Shown here: in pieces, positions 36,541 to 44,626 of the stretch
How positions within the stretch are numbered: position 1 is the stretch's first letter
Layout of the letters: the number at the start of each line of letters is the position of its first letter
DNA from: Stutzerimonas stutzeri
GTDB taxonomy: Bacteria; Pseudomonadota; Gammaproteobacteria; Pseudomonadales; Pseudomonadaceae
Assembly: GCA_002339675.1 (NCBI GenBank)
Contig: DDKB01000002.1
Location: forward strand, 1 to 64,000
DNA length: 64,000 nt
Reading direction: 5' to 3'
The notes under the pieces: generated by a model
What the model was told of the DNA's origin: nothing
What the model saw: only the letters and a program-made list of their open reading frames with translations
Databases searched by the model: none
Made by a program: the position numbers and the translations under genes

Positions 36541-36590
36541 CCCCGACAGAACATAACCAAAGAATTGACGCGAAACGCGTCCTGTCGGGG
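36541..36590. repeat. Nested inverted repeat in the flhA leader/promoter
   Basis: CCCCGACAG (36541-36549) and CTGTCGGGG (36582-36590) are perfect 9-base inverted arms. Inside them ACGCG-AAA-CGCGT (36568-36580) forms a second perfect stem. On the flhA strand the proximal arm contains the CGGGG ribosome binding site. Predicted transcription from the sigma-54 promoter begins near 36584, inside the distal arm. Confidence 0.8.
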
Positions 36591-36594
36591 CTAT

Positions 36595-36610
36595 AGCAAG
36601 AAGGGGTCCA
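36595..36610 (-). promoter_or_regulatory. Sigma-54 promoter of flhA
   Basis: On the minus strand TGGACCCCTTCTTGCT has GG and GC at correct -24/-12 spacing and a perfect TTGCT; the -24 box differs from TGGCAC at two bases. The predicted start near 36584 leaves a leader of about 49 bases. RpoN/FleQ control of flhA is established in P. aeruginosa. Confidence 0.7.
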
Positions 36611-36763
36611 ACTTTTCTGCGGCGCGACCGGCGCGCCAGACGGCTGCAGGGATCATCAGGGCGAACCGACCCGCAAGCCGGCAGTCTCATCGGAAGCGGG
36701 TTACCAGAGCCACACATTACGCCCGCCGCCCCGATTGGGGCGTCATTCAACAGGAGACTCGTC

Positions 36764-37285
36764 ATGAAACAGTGGATCATCGCAGCTCTCGCCGGCTGTA
36801 CGGCCATGGGCCTGCATGCCGAAACCCTCAGCGTCCCGGTCAAGGCGGTCAGCGCCGACGGCGTCGGCACGTCGGTCGGCACGGTCAAGATCGAGCGCAC
36901 CGAATACGGCCTGGTGTTCCGGCCGGAGCTGACCGGCCTGGAAGCCGGGACCCACGGCTTCCACATCCACGCCAAAGGCAGCTGCGAGCCCGCCGACAAG
37001 GACGGCGAGACCATCGCCGCGGGCGCCGCCGGCGGCCACTGGGACCCGAAGAACACCGGCAAGCATGGCGAACCCTGGGGCGATGGCCACATGGGCGACC
37101 TGCCGGCTCTGATGGTCGGCAGCGACGGCAAGGCCAACCAGCCGGTGCTGGCGCCCCGCCTGAAGGACCTGGCCGAGATCAAGGGCCACGCCCTGATGGT
37201 GCACAAGGGCGGCGACAACCACTCCGATCATCCGCAACCACTGGGCGGTGGCGGCGCGCGGGTCGCCTGCGGTGTGATCGAGTAA
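36764..37285 (+). CDS. sodC: Periplasmic Cu,Zn superoxide dismutase SodC
   Basis: A 173-residue enzyme with a signal peptide (1-19). Copper ligands appear in HGFHIHAKGSC (His67, His69), the structural disulfide Cys pair is Cys74 and the Cys in ARVACGV, and the Arg in that same segment guides superoxide. Zinc-loop His/Asp residues lie in GGHWDPKNTGKHGEPWGDGHMGD. It converts periplasmic superoxide. It is the only plus-strand gene inside the flagellar block, between flhA and flhB. ATG follows CAGGAGACTCGTC. Confidence 0.97.
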   Translation: MKQWIIAALAGCTAMGLHAETLSVPVKAVSADGVGTSVGTVKIERTEYGLVFRPELTGLEAGTHGFHIHAKGSCEPADKDGETIAAGAAGGHWDPKNTGKHGEPWGDGHMGDLPALMVGSDGKANQPVLAPRLKDLAEIKGHALMVHKGGDNHSDHPQPLGGGGARVACGVIE

Positions 37286-37376
37286 GGCCGGCCGGACGCT
37301 GCGATCCGGCGATAGAGGCGGCGCTGCGGCAAACCGTGCCGCTGCCGGCTCGAGCGGATTGCAGCTGGTGGACTGA

Positions 37377-37415
37377 AGCCCACCCTACTGATCCGCGCTA
37401 CCCATAGGGTGGGCT
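37377..37415. repeat. REP-like inverted repeat between sodC and flhB
   Basis: AGCCCACCCTA (37377-37387) and TAGGGTGGGCT (37405-37415) are perfect 11-base arms around a 17-base loop. The sequence resembles intergenic TAGGGTGGG elements scattered in P. stutzeri-group genomes. It lies between the converging ends of sodC and flhB and may act as a bidirectional terminator. No T-run is present. Confidence 0.65.
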
Positions 37416-37459
37416 CCAGCGCTTAGCGCAGGGTGTCAAGGGCGCCGGGCGCGGCACGG

Positions 37460-38596
37460 TCACTCGTCGCGGCGCAGATCCGGCGGAATCGGCAAATTGC
37501 CCAACGGGTCGGGGCGCTTGCCTTTACCCGAGCGGTACTGGCGCAGCTGATAGACGTAAGCCAGCACCTGGGCAATGGCCAGGTACAGGCCCGCCGGGAT
37601 TTCCTGATCGAGCTCGGTGGAGTAGTACACCGCCCGCGCCAGCGCCGGGGACTCGAGCACGGTCACCTGGTGCTCACTGGCGATCTCGCGGATCTTCAGA
37701 GCGACGAAGTCGCCGCCCTTGGCCACCAGCATCGGCGCACCACCCTTGCTGCCGTCGTATTTCAGCGCCACCGCGAAGTGGGTCGGGTTGGTGATGACGA
37801 CGTCGGCCTCCGGCACCGCCTGCATCATCCGCCGCTGTGCCGCGTCACGCTGCAACTGGCGAATCCGCGACTTGACCTCGGGCTTGCCCTCGCTGTCCTT
37901 GTACTCGTCGCGCACTTCCTGCTTGGTCATCATCAGCTTCTGCTTGTTGTCCCAGAGCTGGAAGGGCACGTCCACCGCGGCGATGAGGATCAGCCCGCAG
38001 GCCATCCATAACGCGCACCAGCCCACCACTTCGGCGCTGTGCATGATGGCCAGGTCCAGCGGCTGCTTGGCAATGGACAGCAGGTCGTCCTCGTAAGCCG
38101 CCAGCACCGCCAGTGCCACCAACAGCACGACGAGGAACTTGGCCAGCGCCTTGAGCAGCTCCACCAGCGCCTTGGTCGAGAACATCCGCTTGAGCCCGGG
38201 ACCGGGGTTCATCCGGCTGAACTTCGGCGCCATTGCCTGAGCCGAGAACAGCCAGCCGCCCAGCGAGATCGGGCCAATGATCGAGACCAGCAGCAGCACG
38301 ATCAGCAGCGGCATGATCGCGTCGAGGGCGATCATGCCGCTGTTCATCAACAACCGGACCATGGCGCCTTCGTCCAGCAGCGTCTCGCGGCTGAGCTCGA
38401 AACTGCCCTGCATCATTGCCATCAGGCTGCCGGCCAGGCTGCCACCGGAGGCCAGCAGGCCACCGATACCGCCCATGGTCACCGCCACGGTGTTCAGTTC
38501 GCGCGAGCGCGCCAGCTGCCCTTTTTCCCGCGATTCCCGACGGCGTTTCTCCGTGGGTTCCTCGCTTTTGTCGGCACCGCTTTCGCTTTCAGCCAT
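37460..38596 (-). CDS. flhB: Flagellar export switch protein FlhB
   Basis: A 378-residue export gate component. Four membrane segments in the first 210 residues are followed by the cytoplasmic domain with the autocleavage site Asn270-Pro-Thr-His273 (VVITNPTHFAVAL), which switches specificity from hook to filament export. ATG 38596 with GGAGG upstream; one TTG codon upstream is not needed. It is the last gene of fliLMNOPQR-flhB. Confidence 0.97.
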   Translation of the reverse strand: MAESESGADKSEEPTEKRRRESREKGQLARSRELNTVAVTMGGIGGLLASGGSLAGSLMAMMQGSFELSRETLLDEGAMVRLLMNSGMIALDAIMPLLIVLLLVSIIGPISLGGWLFSAQAMAPKFSRMNPGPGLKRMFSTKALVELLKALAKFLVVLLVALAVLAAYEDDLLSIAKQPLDLAIMHSAEVVGWCALWMACGLILIAAVDVPFQLWDNKQKLMMTKQEVRDEYKDSEGKPEVKSRIRQLQRDAAQRRMMQAVPEADVVITNPTHFAVALKYDGSKGGAPMLVAKGGDFVALKIREIASEHQVTVLESPALARAVYYSTELDQEIPAGLYLAIAQVLAYVYQLRQYRSGKGKRPDPLGNLPIPPDLRRDE

Positions 38597-38632
38597 CAAA
38601 GGCCTCCGGACGCAGGATGAAAAGCCGCGCCA

Positions 38633-39412
38633 TCAGCGCAGCGCGATGAGTTCGCGCAGCATGGCCAGGGCCTCGCTGACGAAGGTCTGGTACTGCGCCA
38701 GGATGTCCGCCATCCCGATCCAGACGATGATCAGGCCGAGCACCAGGGTCAGCGGAAAGCCAATGGAAAAGATGTTCAGCTGCGGCGCCGCCCGGGTCAT
38801 CAGGCCGAAGGCCAGGTTGACCACCAGCAGCGCAGTAATCGCCGGCAACACCAGCAACAGCCCGGCCCCGAGTACCCAGCCCAGCTTGCCGGCCACTTCC
38901 CAGAAGTGATTGGTGCCGACCAGCCAGCCGCCGATGGGCAAGGTGGTGAAGCTCTCGGTGAGGATCTCCAGCACCACCAGATGGCCGTTCATGGCGAGGA
39001 ACAGCAGGATCACCAGCATATTGAAGAACTGGCCGATCACCGGCACCGAGATGCCGTTGGCCGGGTCGACCATCGAGGCGAAGCCCAGGCCCATCTGCAT
39101 CGCCAGCATCTGCCCGGACACGATGAACACGTGGAAGAACAGCTGCAGCACGAAACCGAGCATCACCCCGATCAGAATCTGCTCGGCGATCAGCACCAGC
39201 GCCTGGGCGCTCAGTGCCTCGACCACCGGCACCGGCGGCAGGCCCGGCACCACGACCACGGCAATGGCGACGGCCAGATACAGCCGCACGCGCATCGGCA
39301 CCAGCTGGGTGCCGATCAGCGGCATGCTCATCAGCAACGCGGCAATGCGAAACAGCGGCAGCAGGAACTGCCCGACCCAGGCGCCAATCTGCGCATCGCT
39401 GAGCTCAAGCAT
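38633..39412 (-). CDS. fliR: Flagellar export protein FliR
   Basis: A 259-residue export gate membrane protein with about six membrane segments, e.g. FLLPLFRIAALLMSMPLIG and FFNMLVILLFLAMNGHLVVL. It assembles with FliP and FliQ into the helical export channel. It follows fliQ after 32 bases and precedes flhB. Confidence 0.96.
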   Translation of the reverse strand: MLELSDAQIGAWVGQFLLPLFRIAALLMSMPLIGTQLVPMRVRLYLAVAIAVVVVPGLPPVPVVEALSAQALVLIAEQILIGVMLGFVLQLFFHVFIVSGQMLAMQMGLGFASMVDPANGISVPVIGQFFNMLVILLFLAMNGHLVVLEILTESFTTLPIGGWLVGTNHFWEVAGKLGWVLGAGLLLVLPAITALLVVNLAFGLMTRAAPQLNIFSIGFPLTLVLGLIIVWIGMADILAQYQTFVSEALAMLRELIALR

Positions 39413-39444
39413 CGGGGTCGACCATGCGCGAGGCGATCATCCGG

Positions 39445-39714
39445 TCAGCCGATGATCAAGGGGATGTTCTGGATCAGCCCCTGGGTGTATTCCATCAGCT
39501 CGCGGACCAGCCAGGGTCCGGCCCAGATCAGGGTCACCAGCATCACCAGCAGACGCGGCAGGAAGCTCAGGGTCTGCTCGTTGATCTGCGTGGCGGCCTG
39601 GAACATCGCCACCACCAGGCCCACCAGCAGGCTGGGGACCACCAGCACACCGACCATCATCGCGGTCATCCACAAGGCTTCGCGAAACAGGTCAACCGCT
39701 ACTTCTGGCGTCAT
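39445..39714 (-). CDS. fliQ: Flagellar export protein FliQ
   Basis: An 89-residue protein with two membrane segments (MTAMMVGVLVVPSLLVGLVVAMF-type at about 15-38 and a second at 52-73) and the conserved FQAATQINEQTLSFLP between them. Part of the FliPQR export channel. ATG 39714, 17 bases after fliP. Confidence 0.96.
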   Translation of the reverse strand: MTPEVAVDLFREALWMTAMMVGVLVVPSLLVGLVVAMFQAATQINEQTLSFLPRLLVMLVTLIWAGPWLVRELMEYTQGLIQNIPLIIG

Positions 39715-39731
39715 GCGCGTCTCCCCCGTGG

Positions 39732-40508
39732 CTAGAGCGTGCCGAAACTGCCGGCGAGCGTCCCGATGATCAGCCCCCAGCCGTCGACCAGCACGAACAG
39801 CATGATCTTGAACGGCAGCGAAATGATCAGCGGCGACAGCATCATCATGCCCATGGCCATAAGCACGCTGGCGACCACCATGTCGATGATCAGAAACGGG
39901 ATGAAGATCATGAAGCCGATCTGAAACGCCGTCTTCAATTCCGACGTCACGAACGCCGGCACCAGGATCACCAGCGGCGCGGCATCCGGCGTCTGGATGT
40001 CGGTACGCCGCGACAGCCGCACGAACAGTTCGAGGTCGCTCTCGCGGGTCTGCGCCAGCATGAAGCCCTTGAGCGGCACCTCGGCGCGGGCGATGGCGTC
40101 GGGCGCAGACAACTGCTCGTTCAGGTAGGGCTGCAGCGCCTCGGTGTTTATCCGCTCGAACACCGGCGCCATGATGAACAGCGTCAGAAAGATGGCCAGG
40201 CCGACGAGAATCTGGTTCGACGGCGTCTGCTGCAGGCCCAGCGCCTGGCGCAGGATGGAAAACACGATAATGATGCGCGTGAAGCTGGTCATCAGCATGA
40301 CGAACGCCGGAATGAAGCTCAGCGCCGTCATGATCAGCAAGATCTGCAGGCTGACCGAATATTCCTGCTGCCCCGCTGCATCGGTGCTCAAGGTGATCGC
40401 CGGGATCGACAGCGGGTTGTCGCCCCCGCTGATCAAGCCGCCGGCGTCCTGACCCATGGCGAACGGGGCGGCCAGCACCAGCAGGGCCGCCAGCAACAAT
40501 CGAAGCAT
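39732..40508 (-). CDS. fliP: Flagellar export protein FliP
   Basis: A 258-residue channel protein made with a cleavable signal peptide (about 1-19). Four membrane segments include LSFIPAFVMLMTSFTRIIIV and the conserved IGFMIFIPFLIIDMVVASVLMAMGMMML, the family signatures. Five copies with FliR and FliQ form the export pore. ATG overlaps the fliO stop by one base. Confidence 0.97.
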   Translation of the reverse strand: MLRLLLAALLVLAAPFAMGQDAGGLISGGDNPLSIPAITLSTDAAGQQEYSVSLQILLIMTALSFIPAFVMLMTSFTRIIIVFSILRQALGLQQTPSNQILVGLAIFLTLFIMAPVFERINTEALQPYLNEQLSAPDAIARAEVPLKGFMLAQTRESDLELFVRLSRRTDIQTPDAAPLVILVPAFVTSELKTAFQIGFMIFIPFLIIDMVVASVLMAMGMMMLSPLIISLPFKIMLFVLVDGWGLIIGTLAGSFGTL

Positions 40509-40927
40509 CAGTGCTTGTCCTTCTGGTCCCTGCCGAGCAGCTCCATCAGGCGCTGGGCAAACTCCGGGTTGGCGGGCTCGGCATCCGGCAGGTGCACCGG
40601 TTCCTCAAGCACGTGCAAGGGGGTGATGCGGCCGGCACTCAGGCCCAGTAGGACCTGCTCGCTGCCGACCTGAACCAGCACCAGCCGCTCGCGCGGCCCC
40701 AGTGCGTGGCTGGAGATCAGCTTGATCGCCTGGTTGCTGCGCGGGTTGATCTGCTGCACGCGGCGCAGCAGCCAGGCGAGCAGAAAGATCAGCCCGATCA
40801 CCAGCAGCAGCCCCACCAGCAGCTTGGTCATCTGCGAGCCCATGCCGGTGCTGCTCATGCTCGCGGCCGGCTCGGCGGCCAGGGCGGGCAAGGCGGTCAA
40901 CAGCGGGACGAAGGCCAGGATTCGCAT
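40508..40927 (-). CDS. fliO: Flagellar assembly protein FliO
   Basis: A 139-residue protein with a signal-like N-terminus, one membrane segment (LLVGLLLVIGLIFLLAWLL) and a small cytoplasmic beta domain (LGPRERLVLVQVGSEQVLLGLSAGRITPLHVL). It scaffolds FliP ring assembly. It lies one base after the fliN stop and is coupled to fliP. Confidence 0.95.
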   Translation of the reverse strand: MRILAFVPLLTALPALAAEPAASMSSTGMGSQMTKLLVGLLLVIGLIFLLAWLLRRVQQINPRSNQAIKLISSHALGPRERLVLVQVGSEQVLLGLSAGRITPLHVLEEPVHLPDAEPANPEFAQRLMELLGRDQKDKH

Positions 40928-40928
40928 G

Positions 40929-41396
40929 TCAGCGCAGCTTCTTGATGCGTTCGCTCGGGCTGATCACATCGGTCAGCCGGATACCGAACTTCTCGTTGAC
41001 CACCACCACTTCGCCGTGGGCGATGAGGGTGCCATTGACCAGCACGTCCAGCGGCTCGCCGGCTAGCCGGTCGAGCTCGACCACCGAGCCCTGGTTGAGC
41101 TGCAACAGGTTGCGGATGCTGATTTCGGTGCTGCCCACCTCCATGGAAATGGACACCGGGATGTCGAGGATCACGTCCAGGTTCGGCCCTTCAAGACCGG
41201 CCGGCACGCCGGTGGCCTTTGGGCTGCTGCCGAACTCCTCCAGCGGCGCCCGCGGTGGCGCAGGCGCGGCGGCCGGGCCCTGGTTCAGCAGGGCGTCGAT
41301 GTCGTCCTGGTTGGCATCGCCCGCCTCGGCCAGTGCCGAGGCCCACTCGTCGGCCAGCGCCTGCTCTTCAGCGGAAGTGTTCTGTTCGTCTGCCAT
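40929..41396 (-). CDS. fliN: Flagellar motor switch protein FliN
   Basis: A 155-residue C-ring protein. The N-terminal 70 residues are acidic and variable; the C-terminal SpoA domain carries LDVILDIPVSISMEVGSTEISIRNLLQLNQGSVVELDRLAGEPLDVLVNG-type signature segments. It binds CheY-P and FliH during switching and export. ATG 41396, 39 bases after fliM. Confidence 0.96.
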   Translation of the reverse strand: MADEQNTSAEEQALADEWASALAEAGDANQDDIDALLNQGPAAAPAPPRAPLEEFGSSPKATGVPAGLEGPNLDVILDIPVSISMEVGSTEISIRNLLQLNQGSVVELDRLAGEPLDVLVNGTLIAHGEVVVVNEKFGIRLTDVISPSERIKKLR

Positions 41397-41435
41397 CGCT
41401 AATCCTCGACCGGCTGATAGTGTGGGGAAGTTGAA

Positions 41436-42407
41436 TCAACGGGGTCGCAGTACCGATTCAAGCACCTGCAGCGCGAGGTTGCCCTTGTGTGCGCCCAGCT
41501 TGACCTTGAACGCCGGCATGCCGTTGGCACGCATGATCATGTCTTCCGGCATCTCCACCGGGATCACGTCGCCCGGCTGCATGTTGAGGATGTCGCGCAG
41601 CTTGAGCTGGCGCCGGACGACCGTGGCGCTCAGCGGCACACTCACGTCCAGCACGTCTTCGCGCAAGGCATTGACCCAGCGCTCGTCCTGGTCGCTGACA
41701 TCCGACTGGAAGCCGGCGTCGAGCATTTCGCGGATCGGTTCGATCATCGAGTACGGCATGGTCACATGGAAGTCGCCGCCGCCGCTCTCCAGTTCGATGT
41801 GGAAGGTGGAGACCACCACCACCTCGCTGGGACTGACGATGTTGGCCAGCGCCGGGTTGACCTCCGAGTGCACGTATTCGAAGTTCACATCGAGCACCGC
41901 GTGCCAGGCTTCCTTGAGATCGACGAAGGCCTGGTCCAGTACCATCCGCACGACGCGCAGCTCGGTGGGTGTGAATTCGCGACCCTCGATCTTGGCATGG
42001 CGACCATCACCGCCGAAGAAATTGTCCACCAGCTTGAACACCAGCTTGGCGTCCAGGATGAACAGCGAGGTGCCGCGCAGCGGCTTGATTTTCACCAGGT
42101 TGAGGCTGGTCGGCACGTACAGCGAATGCACGTACTCGCCGAACTTCATCACCTGCACGCCGCCCACCGACACATCGGCCGAGCGGCGCAGCAGATTGAA
42201 CATGCTGATGCGGGTGTAGCGCGCGAACCGCTCGTTGACCATCTCCAGGGTGGGCATGCGCCCGCGGACGATGCGGTCCTGGCTGGTCAGGTCGTAACTC
42301 TTGATGCTGCCCGGTTCGGCGTCGCTTTCGGTGTCGACCAGACCGTCGTCGACCCCGTGCAGGAGCGCGTCGATCTCGTCTTGCGAGAGCAGGTCTTGAA
42401 CAGCCAT
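41436..42407 (-). CDS. fliM: Flagellar motor switch protein FliM
   Basis: A 323-residue C-ring protein. The N-terminal LSQDEIDALLHGV is the CheY-P-binding peptide, the middle domain contacts FliG (GGVQVMKFGEYVHSL) and the C-terminal SpoA domain pairs with FliN. It follows fliL after 12 bases. Confidence 0.97.
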   Translation of the reverse strand: MAVQDLLSQDEIDALLHGVDDGLVDTESDAEPGSIKSYDLTSQDRIVRGRMPTLEMVNERFARYTRISMFNLLRRSADVSVGGVQVMKFGEYVHSLYVPTSLNLVKIKPLRGTSLFILDAKLVFKLVDNFFGGDGRHAKIEGREFTPTELRVVRMVLDQAFVDLKEAWHAVLDVNFEYVHSEVNPALANIVSPSEVVVVSTFHIELESGGGDFHVTMPYSMIEPIREMLDAGFQSDVSDQDERWVNALREDVLDVSVPLSATVVRRQLKLRDILNMQPGDVIPVEMPEDMIMRANGMPAFKVKLGAHKGNLALQVLESVLRPR

Positions 42408-42419
42408 CTGCGGCGGCCT

Positions 42420-42953
42420 CTATTGCAATACGAAGTTGGTGAACAGCACTTGCTCGATGGCGACCTTGCCGACTTCCTTCTGCGCCAGCTGTTGGACGCT
42501 GGCCGTGGCCTGCTGACGGAGCATTTCCTGGCCCACCGGGGTCGCCAGCGTAGCGAAGTCTTGGCTCGAGAACAGCATGACCAGTTGATTGCGCAACAGC
42601 GGCATGTGTTCCTTCAGCGCGTCGAGTGCCGCCTGGTCGCGCGACATCAGGGCCACGCTCACCTGCATGTAGCGCTGACGCCCGCCGGCATTGGCGAAGT
42701 TGACGATGAACGCCGGCGCCAGCACCTCGTAGATGGCCGCCGGATGCGCATTGGCCGCTTCGCCGGAAGCCGCCTCCTCCACAGCTGGAGCCTCGCCAGC
42801 GTTTCGCGACATCAGGTAGACCGTCCCGCCGATCGACAGCCCGACGGCCAGCAACAGCCCGAGCACGACCAGGATGATCAGCTTCAGCTTGCCCTTTCCG
42901 TCGGCAGGAGCGGCGGGGCTGGGTACGTCCGGGGGTCCCTGTTTCTTAGCCAT
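42420..42953 (-). CDS. fliL: Flagellar basal-body-associated protein FliL
   Basis: A 177-residue single-pass membrane protein. Membrane segment at about 24-47 (LIILVVLGLLLAVGLSIGGTVYLM), a short linker, then a stomatin-like periplasmic domain (YEVLAPAFIVNFANAGGRQRYMQVSVALM). It stabilises stators around the motor. First gene of the fliL-flhB operon, with a sigma-54 promoter 50 bases upstream. Confidence 0.96.
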   Translation of the reverse strand: MAKKQGPPDVPSPAAPADGKGKLKLIILVVLGLLLAVGLSIGGTVYLMSRNAGEAPAVEEAASGEAANAHPAAIYEVLAPAFIVNFANAGGRQRYMQVSVALMSRDQAALDALKEHMPLLRNQLVMLFSSQDFATLATPVGQEMLRQQATASVQQLAQKEVGKVAIEQVLFTNFVLQ

Positions 42954-43002
42954 GCCAAATATCCGTCATTACCGAAGTTCTTAGATGCATCAGCGCATTA
43001 CG

Positions 43003-43018
43003 AGCAACTGCTGTGCCA
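43003..43018 (-). promoter_or_regulatory. Sigma-54 promoter of the fliL operon
   Basis: On the minus strand TGGCACAGCAGTTGCT is a perfect match to TGGCAC-N5-TTGCW. Predicted start near 42992, 39 bases before the fliL ATG. This is the strongest sigma-54 site in the window, equal to that of fliE. Confidence 0.9.
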
Positions 43019-43160
43019 AAGTATCGGCCACGCGACCGGCCGCCGTAAACGATTCGCCGGTGCCGTGCCGTATTTGCTGACGAACAGTGGCCGACGCTCT
43101 GGCAAAAGGGCCGCTCGCCGTAACCGCGCCCTTGACGAATTCCCCGGCCGCAAACACAAA

Positions 43161-43179
43161 CCCCGCCAGCGCGGCGGGG
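43161..43179 (-). terminator. Hairpin after fliK
   Basis: CCCCGCC-5-GGCGGGG is a 7-bp GC stem, 24 bases beyond the fliK stop. On the fliK strand it is followed by TTTGTGTTTG, a partial T-tract, so it is a plausible intrinsic terminator separating fliK from the fliL operon. Confidence 0.6.
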
Positions 43180-43203
43180 TCTCGTTCGTTGCACAGGGCG
43201 CTG

Positions 43204-44487
43204 TCAGGCGTAATAGTCCACCAGCCCGCGGCCACCCGTGGCGCGGCTGCTGCCAATCTCCAGGCTGCCGCGCACGACCTCCTCGTCGCCGGCCACCGCC
43301 GATCCCGCGCCCCGCCGGCCGCGTCCATCCCCGTCACCGCCTCCTTCGCCACGCCAGCCGCGGGACTGGTCAGAGACGTTGACGTCCATGCTCATGCCCT
43401 GCTGGGTGAACATGTCGCGCAACCGCTGCATCTGGCCTTCCAGCGCGTCGCGTACGCCGGCGTGAGGGCTCATGAACGTGACCTGGGCCTGGTCCTTGTT
43501 CATGTCGATGCGAACCTCCATGCGCCCCAGCTCGGCCGGATCCAGCTGAATTTCCGCCGACTTGAGGTTCTGGCTCGACAACCACATAACCCGGTCGACC
43601 ACCGCCTCGCTCCAGCCGGACTGCTGCATCTGGACCGGCTGGCCCGGCACCAGGGTCGGCCGCGCCGTCTGCAGCACCTGGTTCTGCTGGGTGATCGCCT
43701 GAGTCAGCGGACTGAGGCGGTTGAGCGCCGAGTCGCCAGCCTCCGTGCGGCTCTCGCCTGGCGCCGTGAGACTGTCCAGCACGTCGCCGAAGTCCGGCTC
43801 CAGCGACGAGTCCTCGGCGTCCTTGCCCAGCGTTTCGCCCAAGACCAGCTCGTCGGCGGGCAGCGCTTGTGCCGCATCGGCACTGGCATCGGGCGCCTGC
43901 CCGGGCAGCAACGAAACGCTGCCGCCCTTCTGACCGCCTGGCTCGATGCCCGCCGTGCGGGTCGCGACCGTCGCGGCCTGCGCATCGCCATCCGGCGTCG
44001 CCGCCGCGGACGTCAACGACAGATTCGCGAGCAGCGCCTCACCGGTGACCGCCGGGTCCTCGGGCAGGGCCTCGGTCGTCTCGGCTGGCGCACTGCCGCC
44101 CATGCCGAACAGCAGCAGGGGATCGAGCTCGGCCTCGAGCCCGTCCTCAGTGCCGTCTTGCGCACCTTCGCCGGTGTCGGACCCGGCGTCAGCGGTCGCC
44201 TCGACAGGCAACTCCTTGCCGTCTTCGGTGGCGGCCGGCGCATCCGTGCCGCCCGCCTCGTCGGTTTCCTGACTCGGCTTGTCGGCCACCGGCTTGTCGC
44301 GGGCGGGCTTGGCAGCCGCCTGCTGGGGCTCGGCAGGCTTGACCTGACGCTCGCGGGCATAGACGTTGGCAAAGCTGGAAGGCTCGTCCCGGCTGGGTTG
44401 CGTGGCGGGTCTGGCCGCGGCGCCGGCGGCTTTGGCAACCGCAGCCGGTGCCTTGAGGTTGAGCAACAGATCAGGTGAGACAGCCAT
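43204..44487 (-). CDS. fliK: Flagellar hook-length control protein FliK
   Basis: A 427-residue ruler. The first about 270 residues are low-complexity (Ala/Pro/Glu/Asp-rich, disordered). The C-terminal Flg_hook domain has VDRVMWLSSQNLKSAEIQLDPAELGRMEVRI and AQVTFMSPHAGVRDALE, with a Gly/Arg-rich tail. It is exported to measure the hook and triggers the FlhB switch. ATG 44487 (MAVSPDLLLNLKAP); upstream frame extension is a shadow. It has its own sigma-54 promoter. Confidence 0.93.
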   Translation of the reverse strand: MAVSPDLLLNLKAPAAVAKAAGAAARPATQPSRDEPSSFANVYARERQVKPAEPQQAAAKPARDKPVADKPSQETDEAGGTDAPAATEDGKELPVEATADAGSDTGEGAQDGTEDGLEAELDPLLLFGMGGSAPAETTEALPEDPAVTGEALLANLSLTSAAATPDGDAQAATVATRTAGIEPGGQKGGSVSLLPGQAPDASADAAQALPADELVLGETLGKDAEDSSLEPDFGDVLDSLTAPGESRTEAGDSALNRLSPLTQAITQQNQVLQTARPTLVPGQPVQMQQSGWSEAVVDRVMWLSSQNLKSAEIQLDPAELGRMEVRIDMNKDQAQVTFMSPHAGVRDALEGQMQRLRDMFTQQGMSMDVNVSDQSRGWRGEGGGDGDGRGRRGAGSAVAGDEEVVRGSLEIGSSRATGGRGLVDYYA

Positions 44488-44507
44488 GGGTCGTTCCGCT
44501 GGAAAGG

Positions 44508-44522
44508 TTGACGTGACTTGAC
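44508..44522 (-). repeat. Three tandem GTCAx repeats at the fliK promoter
   Basis: On the minus strand GTCAAGTCACGTCAA is three direct copies of GTCA with a 5-base period, immediately downstream of the -12 element and covering the predicted start. GTCA is the half-site of the FleQ consensus, so this may be a regulator-binding array. Confidence 0.5.
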
Positions 44523-44525
44523 TTA

Positions 44526-44541
44526 AGCAAGCTCCACGCCA
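44526..44541 (-). promoter_or_regulatory. Sigma-54 promoter of fliK
   Basis: On the minus strand TGGCGTGGAGCTTGCT matches TGGCAC-N5-TTGCW except two bases in the -24 box; GG and GC spacing is exact. Predicted start near 44515, 28 bases before fliK ATG. Confidence 0.7.
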
Positions 44542-44626
44542 ACTCGGATGCTGCCGGGTCGACGGGCGTCGCCGCGACTGCAAGCGCCAATAAAACAGCG
44601 GCGCCAGGAGGCAGCCCTGCCGCGCC

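Noticed and set aside
34313..36556. Long plus-strand open frame of 747 codons over flhA
   Set aside because: It is exactly antisense to flhA, His/Gln/Arg-rich and without known domains, a typical shadow of a GC-rich gene in the opposite strand.
41487..43382. Long plus-strand open frame of 631 codons over fliM-fliL
   Set aside because: Antisense to fliM and fliL, His/Gln-rich, crosses the sigma-54 promoter region; no ribosome binding site or domain.
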